This document shows, one piece after another, positions 33,968 to 43,594 of a DNA stretch of 64,000 nt. Each line of letters opens with the position of its first letter. The stretch's first letter is position 1. The position numbers and the translations under genes are program-made. Source of the DNA: Desulfospira joergensenii DSM 10085 (GTDB lineage: Bacteria; Desulfobacterota; Desulfobacteria; Desulfobacterales; Desulfobacteraceae); the NCBI RefSeq assembly GCF_000420085.1, contig NZ_ATUG01000002.1, forward strand, positions 744,001 to 808,000, read 5' to 3'. The notes below the pieces were generated by a model. The model ran no database searches. It saw only the letters and a list, made by a program, of their open reading frames with translations, and was not told where the DNA came from.

Positions 33968-35148
33968 TCGGTTTCCGGGTCCCGGCCTTCAACCCGCTTT
34001 TCAAGCGCCCGGTGCGAAATCTTAAGGGCCTCTTCGACTTTTTTTCGTTTGGTAATATCCCTGGAGTTAATCACAACTCCCCGGATGGCCGGATGATCCA
34101 GGAGATTCTGGGCAATGGATTCTATGGTGGACCAATACTCATCCTTGTGTCTGAATCGCTGTTCCGTGGGCTTGGATCCCATTTTGCCCCGGAGCCGCAG
34201 ATGAAACCGTTCAATGACCTCCTCCCTGTCATCGGGATGAATCAGTTCAAAGGCTGACCTTCCCATGAGTTCTTCCGGGGAATATCCCAGAATCCGCCGG
34301 GTGGAAGGGCTGACATAGGTATAACAGGCCTGGCTGTCCACGATCCAGATCATGTCGTTTGAATTTTCTATGAGGGCCCGGAAATGCTCTTCACTGTGTT
34401 TTAATGCCTTGAGGCTCTCCTGGAGACGGCGGGTCATCTGGTTGAACCCCTCTGCCAGGCGGCCGAATTCGTCATTGGATTGGACGGGAATCCGGGTGTC
34501 CAGGTTCCCCTTGCCGATTTTTTCTATTCCCTGCACCAGTTCATCCAGAGGCCGGGTCAGGCGGCGGGTCAGGAACATCAATGCCAGGGTGATCATAAGG
34601 GCCCCTGAGATCCCAAGGGTGTAGAGAATGGGTTTCATCCGGTTGGACACCCCGTATACCTCCTGCATGGGATCCACGGCCAGGATATACCAGTCCCAGG
34701 GCGGAAAATAATTAAACCTGGCAAGGCTTTCCTCTCCTCCCACATCCAGCAGAAGCCTCCCAGGGCCTTTCTTGAGTTCCGGGAACCATGATTCAATGCT
34801 CATGTCCGTATCCAGAATATATTTACTGGGATGAATTACGACCATGCCTTTTTTGTCCAGGGCAAAGATATATCCCTTTTTCCCCACTCCGATGCCTGAA
34901 ATTTCTGCTGCAGCATCCATCTTGGCCTTGGCAATGCTGGCCGGAACCTCTCCCAGACCGTATTCCTGGATGGCTTCTTCCTGGGCCCGAACAATGTCCA
35001 TGGCTTCTGAAAGACGGGTATCCAGCCAGGTTTCCCCAAGATCGGTCAGGGCGGAACGGGAAAGATAATAGGAGATGCCCATGGCGGTGAAAGCAAAGAG
35101 GATCACCAGGGGCAGTATGGACAGAAGGGTTTTTGTGAAAATATTCAT
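33964..35148 (-). CDS. Cache/HAMP/PAS sensor protein lacking an output domain
   Basis: 394 residues: TM1 at ~6-28, a periplasmic single Cache domain (~30-175, KKGYIFALDKKGMVVIHP and YFPPWDWYILAVD), TM2 at ~178-198, HAMP (~199-250, RPLDELVQGIEKIGKGNLDTR), and a PAS domain (~262-385, IENSNDMIWIVDSQACYTYVS, then VINSRDITKRK). It ends just after a coiled helix (RALEKRVEGRDPETD), where a HisKA domain usually begins. No kinase or GGDEF domain follows, and the stop overlaps the convergent acyltransferase gene. It may be a kinase truncated by rearrangement or a sensor acting through a partner. Confidence 0.85.
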   Translation of the reverse strand: MNIFTKTLLSILPLVILFAFTAMGISYYLSRSALTDLGETWLDTRLSEAMDIVRAQEEAIQEYGLGEVPASIAKAKMDAAAEISGIGVGKKGYIFALDKKGMVVIHPSKYILDTDMSIESWFPELKKGPGRLLLDVGGEESLARFNYFPPWDWYILAVDPMQEVYGVSNRMKPILYTLGISGALMITLALMFLTRRLTRPLDELVQGIEKIGKGNLDTRIPVQSNDEFGRLAEGFNQMTRRLQESLKALKHSEEHFRALIENSNDMIWIVDSQACYTYVSPSTRRILGYSPEELMGRSAFELIHPDDREEVIERFHLRLRGKMGSKPTEQRFRHKDEYWSTIESIAQNLLDHPAIRGVVINSRDITKRKKVEEALKISHRALEKRVEGRDPETD

Positions 35149-35218
35149 TGTCCCCTATATACATAGAAAACTGATAAATTCCAAGGGGGTTGAAAAAAGT
35201 CAGGAGAAAAAATCCGGG

Positions 35219-35836
35219 CTATAATCTGGCCAGCACATCCCGGAGAACGGAAAGTCCGATGGCCCACATGACCAGCCCCACGGAAGAGTCCAGGATCCGC
35301 CAGGAGATCTCCCTTTTAAAAAGGGGGGCAAGCAGGGTTGCGCCTATGCTCAGGGTGAAAAACCAGATAAAGGAGGCGGTCATGGCACCGGCCCCGAAGA
35401 GCATTCTTCCCGGGTCCTGGAACTGGCCGGCAAGACTGCCCAGGAGGATGATGGTGTCGATATAGACATGGGGATTGAGCAGGGTGACGGCCAGGGTGGC
35501 CAGGACGGCAGACTTTAAAGAGGGTTTTCCGGCCTGATCCGGTTCCAGGCGGCCGCCTCCATAGGCGGACCAAAAGGCCCCGGCTCCGTACCAGAACAGA
35601 AAAACGGCGCCTCCGATCCCGGTGGCCAGGGAAAGGATCCGGCTGGAAGCGATGACCTTGCCCAGGCCCATGACCCCCAGCGAGATGAGAACGGCATCGC
35701 AGAGTGCGCAGATCAGGGGGATGACCAGGATGTGGTTTTTTCTCACCCCCTGGCTCAGGACAAAGGCGTTCTGGGCGCCGATGGCCAGGATCAGTCCTCC
35801 TCCTGTGGCCATGCCCTTCAAAAATGTCAATTCCAA
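35219..35836 (-). CDS. LysE/ArgO-type amino-acid exporter
   Basis: 205 residues with about six transmembrane segments. The LysE motif GAQNAFVLSQG is at ~21 and NPHVYIDTIILLGSLA at ~123, both diagnostic of the LysE/ArgO branch. It should export basic amino acids. The argP-type regulator gene that normally controls this exporter lies about 0.9 kb away on the other strand. Confidence 0.92.
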   Translation of the reverse strand: MELTFLKGMATGGGLILAIGAQNAFVLSQGVRKNHILVIPLICALCDAVLISLGVMGLGKVIASSRILSLATGIGGAVFLFWYGAGAFWSAYGGGRLEPDQAGKPSLKSAVLATLAVTLLNPHVYIDTIILLGSLAGQFQDPGRMLFGAGAMTASFIWFFTLSIGATLLAPLFKREISWRILDSSVGLVMWAIGLSVLRDVLARL

Positions 35837-36080
35837 ATCGATCCGGTCTCCTAGGCCTGGGTTTTGATTTCAGCCAAGCCTACAAAAAGGAGGATATGAA
35901 GTAAAATTAATTTATTTTATAATTCATTAGTAAAATTTATTTAAACGGGCTTGTATCGTTCTCCATACTGGTTATCTTATTAAAATGTCGGAAGTGCGGT
36001 CCTGACTGCCCGGAACCATGGAAAAAAAATACGGATCTGTTTTGAACCGCTGAACCGCTTGAATCTATAAGGAGATACAC

Positions 36081-36716
36081 ATGGCCGAGAAAGCAATACT
36101 TGAAATCTATTCCGATTATGTCTGACCCTGGTGTTACTTCATTACCGGGAGTATTGAAAAACTGCAGAAAAATCATGGGATCCGGATAAAATGGAGGGCC
36201 TTTCCCCTGCACCCGGATACCCCTTTGGAGGGGTTGACCCTGGAGGAATTGTTCCGAAAAAAGGGAATGCCGGCGGATGTGGACCGGGTGGTGGATCAAC
36301 TCAAGGCAAAGGCCGAGAGTCTGGGGCTGCCCTTTGGAGACAGGAAAATGACCTATAATACCCGTCTGGCCCAGGAAGCCGGGCTCTGGGCCGAAACCAT
36401 GGGAAAAGGGCATGAATTCCACAACGCGGCATTCAGGGCCTATTTTGTCGAGGGACTCAACCTGGCCCAAAAGGAAGTGCTTTTGGATCTGATGGAATCG
36501 GTGGGCCTGGATATCAAAGAAGGAAGCCGGGTCTTGGACGAGAGACGCTTTGGCCCTGCCGTCGACCGGGACTGGACCCTTTCCCGGGAAAAGGGCATCA
36601 CTGCCGTTCCCAGCTTTATCATGGGAAATGAACGGCTGGTGGGAGCCCAGCCTTACAATATGCTGGAAAGCCTGGTACGTAATGGCCTGGAAACTTTCCG
36701 GAAAAATCATGCTTGA
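36081..36716 (+). CDS. DsbA/FrnE-like selenoprotein (in-frame TGA at the active site)
   Basis: 212 codons from ATG 36081, behind AAGGAG. Codon 15 (36123-36125) is TGA and gives LEIYSDYV-U-PWCYF, so selenocysteine replaces the first Cys of the CPWC active site of the FrnE branch of the DsbA family. Homology continues on both sides: RAFPLHPDTP, then AGLWAETMGKGHEFHNAAFRAYF and ITAVPSFIMGNERLVGAQPY with the cis-Pro loop. A 36225 start would drop the active site. No signal peptide, so it acts in the cytoplasm as an oxidoreductase or isomerase. It overlaps the argP start by 8 nt. Confidence 0.87.
36127..36149 (+). promoter_or_regulatory. Candidate bacterial SECIS hairpin for the FrnE-like gene
   Basis: CCTGGT (36127-36132) and ACCGGG (36144-36149) form a six-pair stem (one G-U) extended by a G-U pair, with loop TTACTTCAT. 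The loop centre is ~13-17 nt after the TGA, slightly close compared with typical elements, so the exact fold is uncertain. Confidence 0.5.
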
Positions 36717-37590
36717 TTATAAACTTCTCCACGCCCTGGATGCCGTGGTCCGGGAAGGCGGATTTGACCGGGCCTCCCAGAGACTCAACATCACCCAGTC
36801 TGCCGTGTCCCAGCGGATTCGGCTTTTGGAAGATCTGGTGGGTGGTCTTCTGGTCACCCGGACAACGCCTCCTCGGCCCACTGGGGAGGGAAAAATCCTG
36901 CTAAAACATTTTTCCCAGGTTCAAAGCCTTGAAAGAGACCTGGAAAATAGTCTGAAAGGGCCTGATTCTCCAGGCTTTCAAACCCTTTCCCTGGGCATCA
37001 ATGCCGACAGCCTGGCCACCTGGTTTTTTCCGGCGGTGAAGGATTTTTTAAGGGTCCGGCCCATTCTTCTGGACCTGAAGGTAGATGACCAGGATCAGAC
37101 CCATAAACTGCTCAGGGACGGGGATGTGGCCGGCTGTATCAGTTCCGAGCAGACTCCGGTACAGGGGTGCAGCGCCAGGTTTATCGGGGAGATGAACTAC
37201 CGCCTGGTGGCGGCCCAGGACTTCTGCCGGCGCTATTTTCCCGGGGGGATTGAATCCGGCGGGATGGACAATGTACCGGCCGTTATCTTCAACAGAAAGG
37301 ACGACCTTCATTTAAAATTTTTCCGCCAGTTCCTGGGCCGCTCCCTTGGGAAGATTCCCATCCACTATGTGCCCTCTTCGGAAAAGTTTGTCCAGGTGAT
37401 CCTGGACGGGCTGGCCTACGGGATGGTGCCCGATCTCCAGGGCAAAAAGCACCTGGAAAACGGCATCCTGGTGGATCTGGCACCGGATCATCATATCCGG
37501 GTTCCCCTCTACTGGCACCGGTGGAATCTCAAGACCTCTCTTCTTGACGAATTCTCGAACATAATTGTGAAAAATGCCGTGATCTGCTAA
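36709..37590 (+). CDS. argP: LysR-family regulator, ArgP-type
   Basis: 293 residues from ATG 36709. The N-terminal HTH (YKLLHALDAVVREGGFDRASQRLNITQSAVSQRIRLLEDLVGGLLVTR) is typical of ArgP/IciA, which activates the arginine/lysine exporter ArgO/LysE. The effector domain follows (FQTLSLGINADSLATWFFPAV). It overlaps the selenoprotein gene, so the FrnE-like protein and the regulator are co-transcribed. Confidence 0.9.
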   Translation: MLDYKLLHALDAVVREGGFDRASQRLNITQSAVSQRIRLLEDLVGGLLVTRTTPPRPTGEGKILLKHFSQVQSLERDLENSLKGPDSPGFQTLSLGINADSLATWFFPAVKDFLRVRPILLDLKVDDQDQTHKLLRDGDVAGCISSEQTPVQGCSARFIGEMNYRLVAAQDFCRRYFPGGIESGGMDNVPAVIFNRKDDLHLKFFRQFLGRSLGKIPIHYVPSSEKFVQVILDGLAYGMVPDLQGKKHLENGILVDLAPDHHIRVPLYWHRWNLKTSLLDEFSNIIVKNAVIC

Positions 37591-37598
37591 GGAAAAAC

Positions 37599-39242
37599 AT
37601 GACCCTTCAACTAAAAGATATTATCGATCTCGATTATCTTCTGGGCCTGGACGAACAGGTCATGGAGGGGAATGGGGGAGAAAACACCGGGTTGCGGGGG
37701 AAAAATCCAGGAGAAAAACCAGAGGATATCTCGGCCAGGGACCGGGATATTTTCAGGCAGCTGAACCAGGAGAATCTGGATGAAAAACAGATCCTGGCTT
37801 CCTGGCTGGAATTCAGACGACTGGTTTTCTTTGACCGGTCCGGCCCGGCTTTTCTTCCCGGAAAAGTTTTCAACCTCACCCTTGGCTGGGCGGCCCGGTT
37901 CTTGGTTTTTCTGGGACTGGTCACGGGGGTGGGCACGGCTTATTCATTCCTGGCTTACCACGGAAGCCGCCCCGTAAACGTCACCCTGTTCTTTACCGGT
38001 TTTGTTCTTCTGCCTTTTCTCCTTTTTATGGGCTCCCTGGTCTTTGTATTCCTGGGGCGCAGCAAATCCGTGTTCCAGTCCCTGATGCCCTTTCTGGCCT
38101 TTAAATGGCTTCCCAGACTTATCCAGAAAACAGGCCGGCTTGTTTTTGCTCCCGTGGAGGGTGGCCGGGACAGCCTGGACCATGTTTTTTCCCTTTTTTC
38201 CAGAAAGCGGCTTGAATACGGTCCCCTTTTTTTCTGGCCCCTGTTTGTTCTTCCCTCCCTGTTTGCCCTCTGTTTTTCCCTGGGAACCCTTGCAGGAACC
38301 CTTTTCAGAGTGGTGATCACCGACATGGCCTTTGGGTGGCAGTCCACCCTCAGTGCCGGTGCCGGCCACGTGTTCAGACTGGTCCATCAGATCGCCCTTC
38401 CCTGGTCCTGGCTTTTTCCCGATGCCGTCCCCGGCCTTGGCCAGATTGAAGGGTCCAGGATCATCCTGAAACAGGGAATTGAATCCCTTGCCACGGAAAA
38501 TTTGGTTTCCTGGTGGCCTTTCCTCAGCATGGCCATCCTGTTCTATGCAATCCTTCCCAGGATCCTTTTGATTCTGGCAGCCAAGGCCGCAGGCCGGCAG
38601 AGGGTGAACCGGTTCGATTTCAGCGGGCCCAGGTTCAGAAAGCTTTTGATCCGGATGCAGACCCCGGTCATGGATATGGGAGCGGACGAATCCCTTCCCG
38701 GTTCCCTGGGCCGGGACTACCCCGATTCCGAAAGAAAAGAGTCCCCCTTAAAACATTTTGAATCGAATCCGGTTTCGGCCCAAAAGGACCGGGTCCGTAA
38801 TTCCCTGGTTTCTCCCGTCCCGGCACTGATTCTGGCTTCCGAGTCGATTTACGGAGAAGAGGTGCTTGAATCCATTGTCCCGATGATCAACAGGCAATTG
38901 GCTTTTGATATCAGAAACCGGGTTCATGCCTCCTTTGACTATGAAACGGACAGGGCGTCCCTGGAGGAGCTGGAACAGGGCCTTCCCGGGCATGTGGTTC
39001 TGCTCCAGGAGGTTTGGCAGCCGCCCATCAGGGGGATTCTCCATTATCTTGTTCAATTGAAAACCCAGATGCTGGAGACAAGACCCCTGTGGCTCTTCCT
39101 CACCCGGACCCCCGGGGAGGGGGATCTTTTTGTTGATCCGGATGACATGGATGCCCGGGTCTGGAAGAGAGCCGTTGACAAGCTCGGGATTCCCGGGATT
39201 ATGGTGGAGGGGCTTTCGGAAAGGATGAAGGATGAAGGATAA
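37599..39242 (+). CDS. DUF2868 membrane protein
   Basis: 547 residues. A soluble start (~1-70) is followed by about six hydrophobic segments (LGWAARFLVFLGLVTGVGTAYSFL, TLFFTGFVLLPFLLFMGSLVFVFLG, FWPLFVLPSLFALCFSLGTLAGTLF, FLSMAILFYAILPRILLILAAKAAG) and a ~150-residue C-terminal cytoplasmic domain. This is the DUF2868 family, which is regularly paired with the DUF3482 GTPase that follows. Function unknown. It overlaps the next gene by 11 nt and lies 8 bp after argP. Confidence 0.82.
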   Translation: MTLQLKDIIDLDYLLGLDEQVMEGNGGENTGLRGKNPGEKPEDISARDRDIFRQLNQENLDEKQILASWLEFRRLVFFDRSGPAFLPGKVFNLTLGWAARFLVFLGLVTGVGTAYSFLAYHGSRPVNVTLFFTGFVLLPFLLFMGSLVFVFLGRSKSVFQSLMPFLAFKWLPRLIQKTGRLVFAPVEGGRDSLDHVFSLFSRKRLEYGPLFFWPLFVLPSLFALCFSLGTLAGTLFRVVITDMAFGWQSTLSAGAGHVFRLVHQIALPWSWLFPDAVPGLGQIEGSRIILKQGIESLATENLVSWWPFLSMAILFYAILPRILLILAAKAAGRQRVNRFDFSGPRFRKLLIRMQTPVMDMGADESLPGSLGRDYPDSERKESPLKHFESNPVSAQKDRVRNSLVSPVPALILASESIYGEEVLESIVPMINRQLAFDIRNRVHASFDYETDRASLEELEQGLPGHVVLLQEVWQPPIRGILHYLVQLKTQMLETRPLWLFLTRTPGEGDLFVDPDDMDARVWKRAVDKLGIPGIMVEGLSERMKDEG

Positions 39243-40653
39243 AGACGTAAAGGATGAGAAGATTGTTCCCGAGTTTGCCGTCCTGGGCCATCCCAACGAG
39301 GGGAAGTCCTCCGTGGTCTCCACCCTGACCGAAGACGATCAGATCCGGGTCAGCCGGGTACCCGGGGAGACAAAGGTTTCCCGGATCTATCGGGTCAAGG
39401 TGGACGGAAAAGAGATCATCCGTTTCGTGGATACCCCTGGGTTCCAGGTCCCCCGGCAGACCCTGGAGTGGTTCAGAGGGTATAAGGGAGACCCGGCCGT
39501 GATCCTTAAGACCTTTATTCAAACCTTTGGATCCGACCCCTTTTATGCAGATGAGTGCGAGCTTTTGACCCCTGTGGCCAGGGGTGCCGGTATTATCTAT
39601 GTGGTGGACGGATCCCGCCCGGTTCGGCCGGATGATATCGCTGAAATGGAAATTCTCAGGCTTACGGGCCGGCCCCGCATGGCCGTTATCAACTCCAAAT
39701 CCCGGGAAAAAGACCATACCGCCCAATGGCGCATGGAATTCCGGAAGCATTTCAACGCCATCCGGCTCTTTAATTCCAACCGGGCTGATTTTCATGAACG
39801 GATCCGGATGCTGGAGAGCCTCAAGGCAATTGACCAGGACTGGGAAGCCGACGTCACTGGGGTAATCCGGGCCTTTAAAGAAGAGATGAAACGGCGGAAC
39901 CGGCTCACGGCCGCCTATATCACCCAGGCCATTGAAAAAAGCCTGGGCCTGGTCCTTTATGAGAAAATCACCCCGGAATCAGACCGGGTCATGGTCAGGG
40001 AAAGGCTTGGCAAAGCCTATGAAAACCGGATAAAAACCATTGAGAGAGAGTTGTTCAAGAATATCCGCCTGCTTTTCCGGCACCATCTCTATGAATTCGG
40101 CCTTCCCGACTGTTCCGTGCTTGATCATGACCTGTTTTCAGGCCAGACCTGGGAACTGCTGGGTCTGACCCAAAAACAACTGGCAACCGCCGGGGCGGTT
40201 CTGGGCGGAAGCATGGGAGTGGTGGCGGATGTGGCGGCTCATGGCCTGACATTCGGCCTGTTTACGGCCCTGGGCGGAGTCCTGGGCGCAGGATCCGCCG
40301 TCATGGGAGGGAAAAAAATAGCTGAAATCTCCGGCCCCGGGATCCGGCTCGGCGGAGACCGGTTCCAGGTGGGCCCCAATGGAAACCTGCAATTCCTCTA
40401 CATCCTGCTGGACCGGGCTTTGATTTATTATTCCCAGATCGTTAACCGGGCCCACGGCCGGAGGGATGCTCCAAAGGAAAGGGGAAGCGGCAAGATCGGA
40501 TTTTCATCTGAGTTTTCACCGGCCCAAAGAAATACCTGCGCCCGGTTTTTCAAGGCTGCCTCGGGCAGGGGAATTCTAAAAAACAAAAAGACCGGGCCCG
40601 GGTTTGCCGCCCTGGTCGAATCCTTGCTGGAAGAGATCTTCCAAGAAAAATAA
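39232..40653 (+). CDS. Era-like GTPase with DUF3482 domain
   Basis: 473 residues. The G domain begins FAVLGHPNEGKSSVVSTL (G1), with FVDTPGF (G3) and VINSKSREKD in the place of NKxD (G4, here NSKS, so altered). Residues ~250-473 form DUF3482, with a glycine-rich hydrophobic stretch (AVLGGSMGVVADVAAHGLTFGLFTALGGVLGAGSAVMGG) that could insert in or touch the membrane. It is coupled to the DUF2868 gene; both probably form a membrane-associated GTPase unit. Confidence 0.85.
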   Translation: MKDKDVKDEKIVPEFAVLGHPNEGKSSVVSTLTEDDQIRVSRVPGETKVSRIYRVKVDGKEIIRFVDTPGFQVPRQTLEWFRGYKGDPAVILKTFIQTFGSDPFYADECELLTPVARGAGIIYVVDGSRPVRPDDIAEMEILRLTGRPRMAVINSKSREKDHTAQWRMEFRKHFNAIRLFNSNRADFHERIRMLESLKAIDQDWEADVTGVIRAFKEEMKRRNRLTAAYITQAIEKSLGLVLYEKITPESDRVMVRERLGKAYENRIKTIERELFKNIRLLFRHHLYEFGLPDCSVLDHDLFSGQTWELLGLTQKQLATAGAVLGGSMGVVADVAAHGLTFGLFTALGGVLGAGSAVMGGKKIAEISGPGIRLGGDRFQVGPNGNLQFLYILLDRALIYYSQIVNRAHGRRDAPKERGSGKIGFSSEFSPAQRNTCARFFKAASGRGILKNKKTGPGFAALVESLLEEIFQEK

Positions 40654-40731
40654 CTCTTGTGCAGCCGTCTCCAATCCGCCTATAAAGAAATTTAGAACCC
40701 ATCCACGAAAAAATATCGGAGGCTGCCATAG

Positions 40732-42666
40732 ATGTTATCCCATTTGTTCAACCCCATCCGGATCGGATCCATGGACGTGAAAAACCGCCTGCTCATGTCG
40801 GCCATGAGCATCAATTTTGGCGTGGATGAGAACTGCCATGTCACGGACCCTCTCATGGAGTATTTTGTGGAGCGGGCCAAGGGCGGAGTCGGGATGATGC
40901 TGGTGGGCGGCGGCAGCGTCCACCCGGGCGGACAGGAACTGCCGGACCTTCCCCAGATGTACGATGACTCCTGTATCCCGAGTCTCAGGACCATGGTGGA
41001 GAGGGTGAAACCCTATGATGTAAAATTCGGGGTCCAGCTCATGCACGGGGGCCGTCAGTCCTATCTCCCGGAAAAAGTGGCTCCCTCGGCCATCCCGGCC
41101 CCGGCCGTGGTCAAGGGAGAGGTCCGGGCCCTTGAAATCGAAGAGATCCGTGAACTGGTCTCCTGTTTTGGGGAGGCTGCAAGGCGGTGCCGGGAGGCGG
41201 GCTTTGATTTTGTGGAGATCCACGGGGCCCACGGCTATCTCATCAACCAGTTCATGGCTCCCAACTCCAATATCCGCATGGATGAATACGGCGGGTCCTT
41301 TGAGAACCGGACCCGGTTTTTGTTCGAGATTCTGGAGGCCGTCAGGACAAAGGCAGGCAAGGATTTTCCCGTGGGACTGAGGATCAACGGGAATGACTAT
41401 ATTGAAAACGGATGGGAATTGAAAGATACGGTGCGCCTGGCACCCGGACTGGAAAAGGCCGGGGCCGCATACCTTCACATATCCGGCGGAGTTTACGGGT
41501 CCACGGAGCTGACCATTCCCTCCATGTACACCCCCCAGGGCTGCTTTGTTCACCTGGCCGAGGCCGTGAAAAAGGTGGTGGAGCTTCCCGTGATCACCGT
41601 GGGGAGGATCAAGGATCCCAGGCATGCCGACCGGATCATTCAAGAGGGCAAGGCAGATATGGTAGCCCTGGGCCGGTCCATTATCGCCGATCCCCGTTAT
41701 CCTGCCAAGGCTGAAAAAGGGGAGTTCGACCGGATCCGGCCCTGCGTGGGCTGCTGCCTCGGCTGCATTCACGCGGTTCTGGCCAAGGAGCCCGGGGGCT
41801 GTGTGGTCAATCCAAATGTGGGCCGGGAGTACAGGCTGAACCGGGAGGACGGCCAGGTCATCCCCAGGAAAATCCTGGTGGTGGGCGCCGGCCCTGCCGG
41901 TATGGCCGCAGCAAGGCTCTTTGCCCTCAGGGGACATGATGTCACAGTCTGTGAAAAAGAAGAGGCATCGGGCGGGCTTTTGAGCCTGGCCGCAAAAGCC
42001 CCGGGTAGGGGTGAACTGGATGATATCCTCAATTTCTTCCGACAGGAATTAAACCGCCTGGGTGTCGGCATCTGTTTCAATACTCCCTTGACGGCCGGGT
42101 TTCTCAAGGAAATCAATCCGGACCGGGTCATCCTGGCCACCGGCTCCATGCCGGATATGCCGGTGATCAAAGGTCTGTTTCAATCAAAGATGGCCCTGGT
42201 CACCAACGTGGACCTGTTGCGGGGAAAGGATAAGGCCGGAGAAAAGGTCATTGTCCTGGGCGGGGGAATGACCGGGCTGATCACGGCAGACTTCCTGGCC
42301 GACCCGGGAAAAGAGGTGGTGGTGCTCAACCGCAAAAAGAGCTTTGCCGAGGAAATGTCTTCCAATGACCGGTATTACCTGAGGGAACGGTTGAAAAAGA
42401 ATAAAGTGGTTCTATATAAGAATGTGAACATCCGCTCCTTTAGCGACGACGGGGTCGTTTTCAAGGTCAAGGGGGAGTCGGAAGCGGTCACCCTGGCCGG
42501 GTTCGACACGGTGGTGATCTCGGAAAAGCAGCAGCCGGTCCGGGACGCCAAAAAACTGGAAAAAGAGAGCCGGGCAAAATTTCATTTCATCGGGGATGCC
42601 AAATCCCCGCGCCACCTCATGTACTGCATCAGCGAAGCGGAAGAAATCGCATGCTCCATTGATTGA
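40732..42666 (+). CDS. NADH:flavin oxidoreductase of the FadH/BaiCD type (FMN, 4Fe-4S, FAD)
   Basis: 644 residues. A TIM barrel of the old yellow enzyme type begins with IRIGSMDVKNRLLMSAM, and EIHGAHGYLINQFMAPNSNIRMDEYGG holds catalytic His and Tyr positions. A four-Cys iron-sulfur site follows (RPCVGCCLGCIHAV, then GGCVVNP). Residues ~380-644 are an FAD/NAD domain (KILVVGAGPAGMAAARLFA; IVLGGGMTGLITADFLA). It resembles 2,4-dienoyl-CoA reductase and bile-acid or enoate reductases. It may act on unsaturated acyl-CoA or enoates; substrate not assigned. Confidence 0.9.
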   Translation: MLSHLFNPIRIGSMDVKNRLLMSAMSINFGVDENCHVTDPLMEYFVERAKGGVGMMLVGGGSVHPGGQELPDLPQMYDDSCIPSLRTMVERVKPYDVKFGVQLMHGGRQSYLPEKVAPSAIPAPAVVKGEVRALEIEEIRELVSCFGEAARRCREAGFDFVEIHGAHGYLINQFMAPNSNIRMDEYGGSFENRTRFLFEILEAVRTKAGKDFPVGLRINGNDYIENGWELKDTVRLAPGLEKAGAAYLHISGGVYGSTELTIPSMYTPQGCFVHLAEAVKKVVELPVITVGRIKDPRHADRIIQEGKADMVALGRSIIADPRYPAKAEKGEFDRIRPCVGCCLGCIHAVLAKEPGGCVVNPNVGREYRLNREDGQVIPRKILVVGAGPAGMAAARLFALRGHDVTVCEKEEASGGLLSLAAKAPGRGELDDILNFFRQELNRLGVGICFNTPLTAGFLKEINPDRVILATGSMPDMPVIKGLFQSKMALVTNVDLLRGKDKAGEKVIVLGGGMTGLITADFLADPGKEVVVLNRKKSFAEEMSSNDRYYLRERLKKNKVVLYKNVNIRSFSDDGVVFKVKGESEAVTLAGFDTVVISEKQQPVRDAKKLEKESRAKFHFIGDAKSPRHLMYCISEAEEIACSID

Positions 42667-42691
42667 GAAAATTGAAGCTGTATATTAAATT

Positions 42692-43462
42692 CTAATTGTC
42701 GATGTATTTTCTTACTATTTTATCCACAGTATGATCTTGATGAATTGACTCCAAAGCGGCGTTGAGTTTATCCATAAATATCTTTTTATCTTTGATTCCA
42801 GTCCCCTTTTTCCCGATTGCCATATAGATGCCTTTTTTGGGAAAAAAGGGAGAGCTTGAATAGGAGATCCTGTCCTTTAAATTCATCGTTTTTATCAGAT
42901 ACATGACTGCATAATGGTTGTCTATGAAGCAATCGATACGATTATTAATCAGTTTCTTCAGATTTTGTTCGGATGCGTTGACTACCTCTACAATAAAATT
43001 TCCATTTTCAATGGCTTGACTCATTTCTTTCGTGAATCCATATCCCCGTTTCCAGCCCACTCTTTTCCCGTTTAAGTCCGTCAGTTTTGATCCGGTAAAT
43101 TTATGTTCATCCCCTTTTTTCATAAAAAGAGAATACATGGATTCATATCCCGGGATTGATGAATAAATTATGGTTTTCCGGGATGAATTGAGATGGCTCT
43201 GAATAAAACCATCGATTTTTCCTAGGGTTCCAAACAATACCATCCTTTTTGCGGGCAATGGTTGAATAATGGCTTCAAACCCGGCTCTAATCTGGGTTTC
43301 TTTGAAGATATCGACTGCGATTCCAACAAGTTTATCATTTTCTTCAAATACATAAGGCGGTGTATTTTCAACGGCTCCGAAAACCAATTTTTCCCGGGCA
43401 ATACAATTTGTTCCGAAGAGTATCAAAAGGGGTACCACAACAAAAAATATAGATTTCCGCAT
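42692..43462 (-). CDS. Periplasmic amino-acid-type substrate-binding protein
   Basis: 256 residues. A signal peptide (KSIFFVVVPLLILFGTNCIA) precedes a type II periplasmic binding fold of the SBP_bac_3 family: LVFGAVENTPPYVFEENDKLVGIAVDIFKET, then GKRVGWKRGYGF and NRIDCFIDNHYAVMY. No permease or ATPase lies alongside, so it may serve a distant ABC system or a sensor. It converges on the flavin oxidoreductase gene. Confidence 0.85.
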   Translation of the reverse strand: MRKSIFFVVVPLLILFGTNCIAREKLVFGAVENTPPYVFEENDKLVGIAVDIFKETQIRAGFEAIIQPLPAKRMVLFGTLGKIDGFIQSHLNSSRKTIIYSSIPGYESMYSLFMKKGDEHKFTGSKLTDLNGKRVGWKRGYGFTKEMSQAIENGNFIVEVVNASEQNLKKLINNRIDCFIDNHYAVMYLIKTMNLKDRISYSSSPFFPKKGIYMAIGKKGTGIKDKKIFMDKLNAALESIHQDHTVDKIVRKYIDN

Positions 43463-43594
43463 GGGGGATCCTTTTTGCGATTTTAGGATTTAATCAATTG
43501 TAATATTGCGGATTTTTCACTTTCGGTTGATTTTATCTGATGGTATCAATTTTTTCTTTGAATATCAAACAAGAACCGGATCAACCTAGGGAAA

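Noticed and set aside
40735..41937. Minus-strand ORF of 400 codons under the flavin oxidoreductase gene
   Set aside because: Antisense shadow of a conserved enzyme; no domain.
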